Made by a program: the position numbers and the translations under genes
Notes under the pieces: generated by a model
The model's input: only the letters and a program-made list of their open reading frames with translations
Databases searched by the model: none
What the model was told of the DNA's origin: nothing
Origin: Paraplanobispora takensis
GTDB lineage: Bacteria > Actinomycetota > Actinomycetes > Streptosporangiales > Streptosporangiaceae
Direction of reading: 5' to 3'
Length of the DNA: 64,000 nt
Assembly (NCBI RefSeq): GCF_016863195.1
Contig: NZ_BOOK01000002.1
Coordinates: 1-64,000 of the forward strand
Shown: positions 34,918 through 44,536 of the stretch, one piece after another
Layout: each line of letters begins with the position of its first letter
How positions within the stretch are numbered: the stretch's first letter is position 1

Positions 34918-36618
34918 GTGACGACCTACAAACCGTCCGCCGAAGAACCACTGGCCGCCGAACCCGTCCGGGTCAGGCGTCGTACGGGGGCCGCCCTCGT
35001 GAACTGGCTGTCGAGCACCGACCACAAGGTGATCGGCCACCTCTACATGGTCACCTCGTTCGCGTTCTTCCTGATCGGCGGCGTCATGGCGCTGATCATC
35101 CGGGCGGAGCTGGCCCAGCCGGGCCTGCAGGTGACCACCAACGAGCAGTTCAACCAGCTGTTCACCATGCACGGCACGATCATGCTGCTGATGTTCGCCA
35201 CCCCGCTGTTCGCCGGCTTCACCAACGAGCTGATGCCGCTGCAGATCGGCGCGCCGGACGTGGCCTTCCCGCGGCTGAACATGGTCAGCTACTGGCTTTT
35301 CACCTTCGGCAGCCTCATCGCCCTGTCAGGCTTCCTGACCCCCGACGGCGCCGCCGCCTTCGGCTGGTTCGCCTACACCCCGCTGTCGAACGTCATCGCC
35401 TCCCCCAGCGTCGGCGCCGATCTGTGGATCATGGGCCTGGCCATCAGCGGTCTGGGCACGATCCTGGGCGCGGTCAACTTCATCACCACGATCGTCTGCA
35501 TGCGCGCGCCCGGCATGACCATGTTCCGCATGCCGATCTTCACCTGGAACGTGCTGCTCACCTCGGTGCTCGTGCTGATGGCCTTCCCGGTGCTGGCCGC
35601 GGCGCTGCTCGTCCTGGAGTCCGACCGCAAGCTCGGCACCCACGTCTTCGACCCGGCCACCGGCGGGCCGCTGCTGTGGCAGCACCTGTTCTGGTTCTTC
35701 GGCCATCCCGAGGTCTACATCATCGCGCTGCCGTTCTTCGGGATCATCACCGAGGTGATCCCGGTCTTCAGCCGCAAACCCCTGTTCGGCTACGTCAGTC
35801 TGGTGGGCGCCACCATCGCCATCGCCGGGCTGTCCATGACGGTCTGGGCGCACCACATGTTCCCGACCGGCCAGGTGCTGCTGCCGTTCTTCTCGTTCAT
35901 GACCTTCCTGATCGCGGTCCCGACGGGGGTGAAGTTCTTCAACTGGATCGGCACCATGTGGCGGGGGCATCTGTCGTTCGAGTCGCCGATGCTGTTCGCG
36001 GTCGGGTTCCTGGTGACCTTCCTGTTCGGCGGCCTGACCGGCATCATCCTGGCCTCGCCGCCGCTGGACTTCCCGATCACGGACTCCTACTTCGTGGTGG
36101 CGCACTTCCACTACGTGGTCTTCGGCACCGTGGTCTTCGCGATGTTCTCGGGCTTCTACTTCTGGTGGCCCAAGATGACCGGCAAGATGCTCAACGACAC
36201 GCTCGGCAAGGTGCACTTCTGGCTGCTGTTCATCGGCTTCCACACCACCTTCCTGGTGCAGCACTGGCTGGGCGCGCAGGGCTTCCCGCGCCGCTACGCC
36301 AACTACAGCCCGATCGACGGCTTCACCGACCTGAACCTGGTCTCCTCGATCGGCGCCCTGATCCTGGGCGCCTCGACGCTGCCGTTCCTCTACAACGTCT
36401 GGCACACCGCGCGCCACGCGCCCAAGGTCACGGTCGACGACCCGTGGGGCTACGGCAACTCCCTGGAATGGGCCACCTCGTGCCCGCCGCCGCGGCACAA
36501 CTTCGTCTCGCTGCCGCGCATCCGGTCCGAGCGGCCCGCCTTCGACCTCAAGAACCCGTACCTGACCACCGCGACGCCATCCGAAATCGACCCGGCCGAC
36601 CCCGCCGAGAAGACCTGA
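34918..36618 (+). CDS. ctaD: Cytochrome c oxidase subunit I (aa3 type), solitary
   Basis: 566 residues with about twelve membrane segments. Ligand motifs are intact: [10 protein letters not shown] (haem a His), [15 protein letters not shown] (CuB His and cross-linked Tyr), WAHHMF (CuB His pair) and [10 protein letters not shown] (haem a3/a His). GTG start at 34918 with GAGGGAGGAC upstream. No ctaC, ctaE, ctaF or qcr genes are adjacent, so this is a stand-alone copy, perhaps an alternate subunit I. It lies just after the zinc/cobalt efflux pair. Confidence 0.93.
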   Translation: MTTYKPSAEEPLAAEPVRVRRRTGAALVNWLSSTDHKVIGHLYMVTSFAFFLIGGVMALIIRAELAQPGLQVTTNEQFNQLFTMHGTIMLLMFATPLFAGFTNELMPLQIGAPDVAFPRLNMVSYWLFTFGSLIALSGFLTPDGAAAFGWFAYTPLSNVIASPSVGADLWIMGLAISGLGTILGAVNFITTIVCMRAPGMTMFRMPIFTWNVLLTSVLVLMAFPVLAAALLVLESDRKLGTHVFDPATGGPLLWQHLFWFFGHPEVYIIALPFFGIITEVIPVFSRKPLFGYVSLVGATIAIAGLSMTVWAHHMFPTGQVLLPFFSFMTFLIAVPTGVKFFNWIGTMWRGHLSFESPMLFAVGFLVTFLFGGLTGIILASPPLDFPITDSYFVVAHFHYVVFGTVVFAMFSGFYFWWPKMTGKMLNDTLGKVHFWLLFIGFHTTFLVQHWLGAQGFPRRYANYSPIDGFTDLNLVSSIGALILGASTLPFLYNVWHTARHAPKVTVDDPWGYGNSLEWATSCPPPRHNFVSLPRIRSERPAFDLKNPYLTTATPSEIDPADPAEKT

Positions 36619-36649
36619 GGGGGAGACCGGGGGCAAGGAGCGATGCCGT

Positions 36650-36970
36650 ATGGGCCTGTCGAGGAGGGAGGCCCAGATCCTGGCGGAGATCGAGTGGATG
36701 CTCCAGCACCAGGATCGAGCCTTCGCCCGCCGTATCGATCTCCTGAACGCCGCCCGGCCCGAGCAGGACGGCCGGCGGTTCGCCTGCCGGCTCAGCCGCA
36801 AGGAGATCATCTGGGTCATCGTGGCCACCCTGGCCGCGGCCCTGGTCCCGGCCTTTCTCACTCTGGCGCTCTCCGCTTCCGCGTGCGGGCCGCAGCCGTC
36901 CCGGCCGTCCGCCCCGCCGATGGCCGCGGCGACCCCCGTCCCGTCCCCGTGGACTTCCTGCCCGCCGTGA
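36650..36970 (+). CDS. DUF3040-type small membrane protein
   Basis: 106 residues beginning LSRREAQILAEIEWMLQHQDRAFARRI, the hallmark start of DUF3040 proteins of actinobacteria, followed by one strong membrane segment (IIWVIVATLAAALVPAFLTLAL) and a Pro/Ser tail. Function unknown. 31 nt after ctaD, possibly in the same transcript. Confidence 0.8.
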   Translation: MGLSRREAQILAEIEWMLQHQDRAFARRIDLLNAARPEQDGRRFACRLSRKEIIWVIVATLAAALVPAFLTLALSASACGPQPSRPSAPPMAAATPVPSPWTSCPP

Positions 36971-36986
36971 GAGCGCGCCGTGAGGC

Positions 36987-36997
36987 TGAAACTTTCA
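36987..36997. promoter_or_regulatory. TGAAACTTTCA palindrome before the endoglucanase
   Basis: Perfect 11-bp palindrome (core GAAACTTTC), about 190 bp before the GH5 start. GAAA-N-TTTC elements have been noted upstream of actinomycete xylanase and cellulase genes, which makes a polysaccharide-responsive regulator plausible; this link is from general knowledge. No CebR-like TGGGAGCGCTCCCA is present. Confidence 0.5.
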
Positions 36998-37187
36998 CCG
37001 TGGGAGACCGGCGCCCGAACCGGACGTCCGAGCTAGGAGGGGACGCGGGCGGCCCGGGGACGGAGGGCCGGTGCGGGGGCTGTTGACTTCCGCCGGGCGG
37101 GCACCGAACCATGACGACGCGGCCGGCCGCATCGTTCGATCACGAGGTCCTCACCTCGCGAGCAGCTCCCGTTCGAAGGGCGTCTTC

Positions 37188-38768
37188 ATGGAAGTCCTGC
37201 GCGTTCGCAGATGGCAGGCCGCGCTCGCGGCGGTCGCGGCCGCCGCCGCCGTGGTGGCCGGGATCGGTTCCTCCCCCGCCGGGGCGGCGGCCGGAACCGG
37301 CACCGGCTACCTGCACACCTCCGGCAACAAGATCGTTGACAGTACGGGCGCGACCGTCCGGCTGACCGGCATCAACTGGTTCGGCATGGAGACCGACAAC
37401 AAGACCTTCCACGGGCTGTGGTCGGGCAACCCGTGGAAGAGCCAGATCGACACGATGGCCAGGCTCGGCTACAACACCCTGCGCGTGCCGTTCTCCAACG
37501 ACGCGCTGAAGCCGGGGGCGACCGCCAGCGGCGTCAACGACTACGTCAACCCCGACCTGGTCGGCAAGTCGCCGCTGCAGATCCTCGACCTGGTCATCGA
37601 CTACGCCGGTAAGAAGGGCATGCGGGTCATCCTCGACCGGCACCGCCCGACCGCGGCCGGGCAGTCAGCCCTCTGGTACGTCGCCTCGACGCCGGAGAGC
37701 ACGTGGATCAACGACTGGAAGATGCTCGCCCAGCGGTACGCGGGCAACACCACCGTCATCGGCGCCGACCTGCACAACGAGCCGCACGCCGAGGGCACCA
37801 ACCCCAACGCCACCGGCGCCTGCTGGGGCTGCGGCGACACGGCCCGGGACTGGCGGCTGGCCGCCGAGCGCGCGGGCAACGCGGTCCTCTCGGTGAACCC
37901 GAACTGGCTGATCTTCGTGGAGGGCGTGAGCTGCCCGAGCGGCGGCCTGTCCAACGTCTGGGACAACGACCCGGGCAACGACGAGGACTGCGGCTGGTGG
38001 GGCGGGAACCTCTCCAAGGCCAAGGAGTTCCCGGTACGGCTCAGCGTGGCGAACCGGCTGGTCTACTCGCCCCATGAGTACGCCACCTCGGTCTACCACC
38101 AGTCGTGGTTCGACGACCCGAGCTACCCGGCGAACATGCCCGCGATCTGGGACAAGTACTGGGGCTACCTCTACAAGGAGAACATCGCCCCGATCATGAT
38201 GGGCGAGTTCGGCACCACCCTCCAGGCGTCCGTGGACAAGATCTGGCTCCAGGAGCTGATGAAGTACACCGGTACCGGGGTGAACGGCATGTCGTTCACC
38301 TACTGGTCGTGGAACCCGAACTCCGGGGACACCGGCGGCATCGCCAAGGACGACTGGACCAGCATCAACCAGGACAAGCAGAACATCCTCCAGCCCTACC
38401 TGATCCCGCCGGTGGGCGGGGGCGGCGACCCGACGGCGACGCCCACGGTCACCCCGACGGTCGACCCCGCCTCGTGCACCTCGTCGTACAAGCTCGTCAA
38501 CTCCTGGCAGGGCGGCTTCCAGGGCGAGCTGACGATCAAGAACACCGGGGGATCGGCACTGAACAACTGGACGGCCACCTGGACGATGCCGTCGGGTGTG
38601 ACGCTCGCCAGCGCCTGGAACGCCGTCGTCACGACGAACGGGACCACCTGGACGGCCAAGGGCCCGGACTGGGCGAAGAACCTGCCCGCCGGGCAGTCGG
38701 TCGCCATCGGTTTCACCGCCAACGGCCCGCAGGGCACGCCCTCCGGGGTCACCTGCCCGGGCGGCTGA
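37188..38768 (+). CDS. Secreted GH5-CBM2 endoglucanase (Acidothermus E1-like)
   Basis: 526 residues. Sec signal (1-34), GH5 domain from about 38 to 408, Pro/Thr linker, C-terminal CBM2 (about 428-526, paired Cys at its ends). Catalytic Glu residues: acid/base E198 in DLHNEPH and nucleophile E340 in IMMGEFGTT. Long stretches (YLHTSGNKIVDS, VILDRHRPTAAGQSALWY, CWGCGD, WRLAAERAGNAVLSVNPN) closely match what I recall of Acidothermus cellulolyticus E1/Cel5A, placing it in GH5 subfamily 1: a beta-1,4-endoglucanase. ATG at 37188 follows AAGGG. Monocistronic with a strong terminator. Confidence 0.92.
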   Translation: MEVLRVRRWQAALAAVAAAAAVVAGIGSSPAGAAAGTGTGYLHTSGNKIVDSTGATVRLTGINWFGMETDNKTFHGLWSGNPWKSQIDTMARLGYNTLRVPFSNDALKPGATASGVNDYVNPDLVGKSPLQILDLVIDYAGKKGMRVILDRHRPTAAGQSALWYVASTPESTWINDWKMLAQRYAGNTTVIGADLHNEPHAEGTNPNATGACWGCGDTARDWRLAAERAGNAVLSVNPNWLIFVEGVSCPSGGLSNVWDNDPGNDEDCGWWGGNLSKAKEFPVRLSVANRLVYSPHEYATSVYHQSWFDDPSYPANMPAIWDKYWGYLYKENIAPIMMGEFGTTLQASVDKIWLQELMKYTGTGVNGMSFTYWSWNPNSGDTGGIAKDDWTSINQDKQNILQPYLIPPVGGGGDPTATPTVTPTVDPASCTSSYKLVNSWQGGFQGELTIKNTGGSALNNWTATWTMPSGVTLASAWNAVVTTNGTTWTAKGPDWAKNLPAGQSVAIGFTANGPQGTPSGVTCPGG

Positions 38769-38775
38769 CGGACCC

Positions 38776-38820
38776 CCGCCCGCGTGCCCTCCCCGGCGCT
38801 CCGGGAGGGCCCGCGGGCGG
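38776..38820 (+). terminator. Strong hairpin after endoglucanase
   Basis: CCGCCCGCG (38776-38784) pairs with CGCGGGCGG (38812-38820) and, inside, CCCTCCC (38787-38793) with GGGAGGG (38803-38809). Starts 7 bp after the stop. Confidence 0.8.
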
Positions 38821-39206
38821 CGGCTCCGCCGTGCGGGCCGTACTTCGGGTGAGTCGGGGGAGCAGGTCTGGGGGTTGGGGGCGGGTACGGCGGGGCGGGT
38901 TCTGCCCACCCGTGGGGCGCGTCCGGGGCCGGGCGGGTGTCGCCCACCCGGGCTGCGCCGCGGGTCGGCCGAGTCCGGCCGCGGGCATCGGGGGGTGGGG
39001 TGTCGGGGCGTCGGACACGTGGTGCACGTGGAGGCGCTCGCCGTGGTGGTGGCCGCGAGAGACCGTAGGCACCGTGTGACCCGGCGGCGGCTGAGTGCGG
39101 ACGCCTTGGTGTCAGGCGGTCCCAGGCCTCACCCGTCCGAAAGGGCACACGTGTTCTTCCCGGACGGTCCGGGACAGGAGCCCACCGCAGGGACCCGCCA
39201 CGGGTG
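38821..39206. other. Non-coding gap between convergent genes
   Basis: About 390 bp without a supported gene. Apart from the duplicated GGGCGGGT-N3-GCCCACCCG element it holds only G+C-rich low-complexity sequence. No promoter, tRNA or small ORF with a ribosome site is apparent. Confidence 0.6.
38893..38950. repeat. GGGCGGGT-N3-GCCCACCCG twice, 38-bp period
   Basis: The 20-bp element occurs at 38893-38912 (spacer TCT) and 38931-38950 (spacer GTC). Each half can pair partly with the other (GGGT/ACCC), giving two tandem hairpins in the gap between the endoglucanase and the monooxygenase; possible transcription end for the minus-strand gene or protein-binding site. Confidence 0.7.
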
Positions 39207-41024
<1,818 letters not shown>

Positions 41025-41099
41025 CCAGCAATACCAGAATATTGTTCGCTTGTCCCGGGCCGGTACTGACGGAACCTGGCACTCCTCGGGGCCGCTCCC

Positions 41100-41116
41100 T
41101 CACACCTCGCGGGTGA
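41100..41116. promoter_or_regulatory. 17-bp box copy a (TCACAC-CTCGC-GGGTGA, one mismatch)
   Basis: Differs from TCACCC-N5-GGGTGA at one position. It ends 71 bp before the GH15 ATG and begins 75 bp before the monooxygenase ATG on the other strand. Confidence 0.5.
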
Positions 41117-41187
41117 TCCCGGCGCCGGGCGGAGGTCCTGATACTGCCATCGCCCGTACGGTGCGCAGAGTGACGGAGGTAGCGGAG

Positions 41188-43137
41188 ATGAGCGGTGCGT
41201 ACCCGGCCATCGAGGACCATGGGATCGTCGGTGACCTGCAGACGGCGGCGCTGGTGGCCTCCGACGGGACCGTCGACTGGTTCTGCAGCCCCCGCTTCGA
41301 CTCGCCGAGCGTGTTCGCGTCCCTGCTCGATCACGGCAAAGGCGGATATTTCCGTATCACTCCGGATGTCAAGGACTACGTCACGCGGCAGCTCTACCTG
41401 CCCGGCACCGCCGTCCTCATCACGCGCTTCATGACCCCGGAGGGGGTCGGAGAGGTGATCGACTTCATGCCGATCGCCGGCGACACGGCGACCGACCGCC
41501 ACCTCCTGGTCCGGGTGGTCCGGGTGGTCCGCGGGCAGATGCGCTTCGTCGTCGAGTGCGTGCCCGCCTTCGACTACGCGCGTGGGGACCACCGTACGGA
41601 GACGACAGACGACGGGGTGGCGTTCCGCGGCGACGGGTTCGCCGCCAACCTCTCCTTCGTCCGCATACCGGGGCGGGAGGCCGAGGCCGAGATGCGGAGC
41701 CACGGGCGGGGCGGCGTCCGCGCCGTCATCTCCGGCGCGGCCGGGGAGAGCGGTGCGCTGATCTTCGAGACCTCCCCCTCCGGCCCGCCGGAGCGGTGGT
41801 CGCGGGACGCGGTGCTGGCGATGCTCGAGGACACCCGCGACTTCTGGCGCGGGTGGCTGCGGCAGTCCCGTTACCGCGGGCGCTGGCGCGACATGGTGGA
41901 GCGGGCGGCCATGACGCTCAAGCTCATGACGTACGCCCCCACCGGCGCGCTGATCGCGGCCGCCACGGCGGGCCTGCCCGAGCAGGTGGGGGGCGAGCGC
42001 AACTGGGACTACCGCTTCACCTGGGTGCGCGACGCGTCCTTCTCCGTCTACGCGCTGCTCGGGCTCGGCTTCGACCACGAGGCGGACGCCTACCTGCGGT
42101 GGCTGGGACAGCGGATCCAGGAGGGGAGCGAGCGGTCGTCACCGCTGCAGATCATGTACCGGATCGACGGCGCGTCCGACCTGAGCGAGGAGACGCTCGG
42201 CCACCTGGAGGGCTACCGCGGGTCACGGCCGGTGCGCGTCGGCAACGGCGCCGCCACCCAGCTCCAGCTCGACATCTACGGCGAGGCGCTGGACTCGATC
42301 TACCTCGCCGACCTGCACGGGATCCCGATCGGCCACAACGGCTGGCGTCACCTGCGCGACACCGTCGACTGGCTCTGCAAGCACTGGGACCAGCGCGACG
42401 CCGGGCTGTGGGAGACCCGCGGCGGGCACCAGGACTTCGTCTACGGCCGGTTCATGTCGTGGGTCGCCCTCGACCGCGCCATCCGCATCGCGCGGACCCG
42501 CGCCCGGCCCGCCGACCTGGCCCGCTGGACCAGCGCGCGGGACGAGATCTACCAGCAGGTCATGGACCGGGGCTGGAACGCGAAGATGTCGGCGTTCGTG
42601 CAGTACTACGACGGTGACGTGCTCGACGCCTCGATCCTGTACATGCCCCTGGTGGGCTTCATCGCCCCCGGCGACCCGATGTGGCAGTCCACCCTGCGCG
42701 CCATGGACGAGGTGCTGGTCTCCGACAGCCTCGTCTACCGCTACGACCCGATGGCCTCGCCCGACGGGCTGCGCGGCTCGGAGGGCACGTTCTCGATGTG
42801 CACGTTCTGGTACGTCGACGCCCTGGCCCGCTCCGGCCGGCTCGACGAGGCGCGCCTGACGTTCGAGAAGATGCTGACCTACAGCAACCACATCGGCCTG
42901 TACTCCGAGGAGATCGGGCCCACCGGGGAGCAGCTGGGCAACTTCCCGCAGGCCTTCAGCCACCTGGCCCTCATCACCGCGGCCGTGAACCTCGACCACC
43001 AGCTCGACCACGGCACCGTGCCGGGCGCCGCGGACCACACCGGGGGCTTCAACGGGCCGGCGGTTCCGAGGGTGCTTCCCGCGCGGTCTCCTGCCTCTGC
43101 TGACCGGGCAGGAACAGTGCCGCGACGAGACCGATGA
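41188..43137 (+). CDS. Glycoside hydrolase family 15 (glucoamylase/trehalase-like)
   Basis: 649-residue cytoplasmic enzyme (no signal). N-terminal beta-sandwich beginning YPAIEDHGIVGDLQTAALVASDGTVDWFC, then the alpha/alpha-barrel with GERNWDYRFTWVRDAS, SEETLGHLEGYRGS and GIDSIYLAD-like motifs (here EALDSIYLADLHG) and the C-terminal catalytic region LYSEEIGPTGEQLGNFPQAFSH. Actinobacterial members include trehalases and glucoamylases; either would release glucose from storage or osmolyte sugars. ATG at 41188 has GGAGG upstream. The 3' end overlaps the convergent MFS gene by 89 nt. Confidence 0.88.
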   Translation: MSGAYPAIEDHGIVGDLQTAALVASDGTVDWFCSPRFDSPSVFASLLDHGKGGYFRITPDVKDYVTRQLYLPGTAVLITRFMTPEGVGEVIDFMPIAGDTATDRHLLVRVVRVVRGQMRFVVECVPAFDYARGDHRTETTDDGVAFRGDGFAANLSFVRIPGREAEAEMRSHGRGGVRAVISGAAGESGALIFETSPSGPPERWSRDAVLAMLEDTRDFWRGWLRQSRYRGRWRDMVERAAMTLKLMTYAPTGALIAAATAGLPEQVGGERNWDYRFTWVRDASFSVYALLGLGFDHEADAYLRWLGQRIQEGSERSSPLQIMYRIDGASDLSEETLGHLEGYRGSRPVRVGNGAATQLQLDIYGEALDSIYLADLHGIPIGHNGWRHLRDTVDWLCKHWDQRDAGLWETRGGHQDFVYGRFMSWVALDRAIRIARTRARPADLARWTSARDEIYQQVMDRGWNAKMSAFVQYYDGDVLDASILYMPLVGFIAPGDPMWQSTLRAMDEVLVSDSLVYRYDPMASPDGLRGSEGTFSMCTFWYVDALARSGRLDEARLTFEKMLTYSNHIGLYSEEIGPTGEQLGNFPQAFSHLALITAAVNLDHQLDHGTVPGAADHTGGFNGPAVPRVLPARSPASADRAGTVPRRDR

Positions 43138-44536
43138 GCGTGATCACCACGAGGATGATCAGGGCGGTCGCGAACGGCCGCCCGCCCGGATACTCGACCG
43201 CCGCGATGACGGAGCCGGCGAGCGCGACGCCCAGCGACGATCCCAGGTTCGACACGCTCCGCGACAGGCCGGAGATGTCCTCCTGCTCCTCCTCGGGGAA
43301 GGCCGACTGGACGACGTTCACCGAGGAGGTCAGCATGGTCCCGATCCCCACCCCCATCAGCAGCAGCCCGGGGACGAAGCCGATGATCGAACCGCCGTCC
43401 CGCGCCAGCAGCAGCAGGAGCACCATGCCGGTGGACATGAACACGAACCCCACCCTGATCAGCCACTGCTGCGAGTGCCTGCGCGCGAACCTCTCGGCGG
43501 CGGCCGAGGCCGCCAGGACGCCGAGGGTGGCGGGAGTGAGCATCAGACCGGTCTGGATGGCGTTGTAGCCCCAGACCTGCTGCAGGAAGACGGAGATGAC
43601 GAAGAACGACCCCTGCATGGTGAGCCACTGGATGTTCTGCGTCACCAGCCCGAGGTTGGAGGTCCGGCTGCGGAACAGGCCCGGGGACATCAGGGGTTCC
43701 CCGCCCGCCCTCTCCCGCGACCTGATGTGCAGGAAGAACCAGAGCAGGATCAGCGCGCCGACGGCGAGGGCCGGCCACACCGGGGAGATCCCGCCCTTCG
43801 GGATCAGTACGGTGCCGCCGATCGCGAAGTCCTCCTTGGCGGAGCCCCAGCCGTAGGTCCCCGACAGCAGGATGCCGAACACCACGAAGAACAGCCCGGC
43901 CGCCGAGAGGATCGCGCCGGTCAGGTCGAAGCCCGGCCTGGCCCCCCTCTCCACCGGCTGGGGATCGACGATCTTCCGGGAGAGGAAGATGATCCAGGCG
44001 ACGACCAGGGCCTGTGCGATGAAGGAGGCGCGCCAGCTGATCGTGCTCGTGATGAGGCCGCCGATGAGCGGGCCGGCCGCCGCGCCCAGGCCCGCGGCCC
44101 CGCTGACGACTCCGAAGTACTTGGCGCGGGAGGTGACGTCATCGAAGGCCACGGTGATCAGGATGTAGATGGGCGGGATCATCAGGGCCGACCCGATGCC
44201 CTCGAGCAGCGAGTACCCGACGATCATCAGTCCCAGCCCCTGGGAGACCGCGGCCAGGACGGCGCCCGCCCCGTACACCAGCAGCCCGATCCTGAAGCAG
44301 GCCTTGCGTCCCAGGATGCCGGTCATCTTGCTGCCGACGATCATCAGGGAGGCCATCGTCAGGGTGAACAGCGTGATCGTCGTCTGGATGCCGGTCACCG
44401 TCGTGCCGATGTCGTCGGCGATGGCGGTGATGGCGACGTTCATGTTCGTCGCGGCGTAGCTGGCGATGAACTGCGCCAGCGCCAGCGGCAGGACCATCGA
44501 CCGCGCGGCGGCCGCCGTGCCGTTCGCGTGACTCAC
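43049..44536 (-). CDS. MFS transporter (DHA2/14-TM type)
   Basis: 495 residues with roughly fourteen membrane segments; motif-A-like GSKMTGILGRKACFRIGLLVYGAGA and motif-C-like GAAGLGAAAGPLIGGLI are visible, as in drug:H+ antiporters. Starts with GTG overlapping the stop of the upstream P-type ATPase (GTGA), so the two are co-translated. Exported substrate unknown. Confidence 0.87.
   Translation of the reverse strand: MSHANGTAAAARSMVLPLALAQFIASYAATNMNVAITAIADDIGTTVTGIQTTITLFTLTMASLMIVGSKMTGILGRKACFRIGLLVYGAGAVLAAVSQGLGLMIVGYSLLEGIGSALMIPPIYILITVAFDDVTSRAKYFGVVSGAAGLGAAAGPLIGGLITSTISWRASFIAQALVVAWIIFLSRKIVDPQPVERGARPGFDLTGAILSAAGLFFVVFGILLSGTYGWGSAKEDFAIGGTVLIPKGGISPVWPALAVGALILLWFFLHIRSRERAGGEPLMSPGLFRSRTSNLGLVTQNIQWLTMQGSFFVISVFLQQVWGYNAIQTGLMLTPATLGVLAASAAAERFARRHSQQWLIRVGFVFMSTGMVLLLLLARDGGSIIGFVPGLLLMGVGIGTMLTSSVNVVQSAFPEEEQEDISGLSRSVSNLGSSLGVALAGSVIAAVEYPGGRPFATALIILVVITLIGLVAALFLPGQQRQETAREAPSEPPAR

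Noticed and set aside
36970-37188. CebR operator upstream of the endoglucanase
   Set aside because: No TGGGAGCGCTCCCA or close variant; only TGGGAG at one place without its partner.
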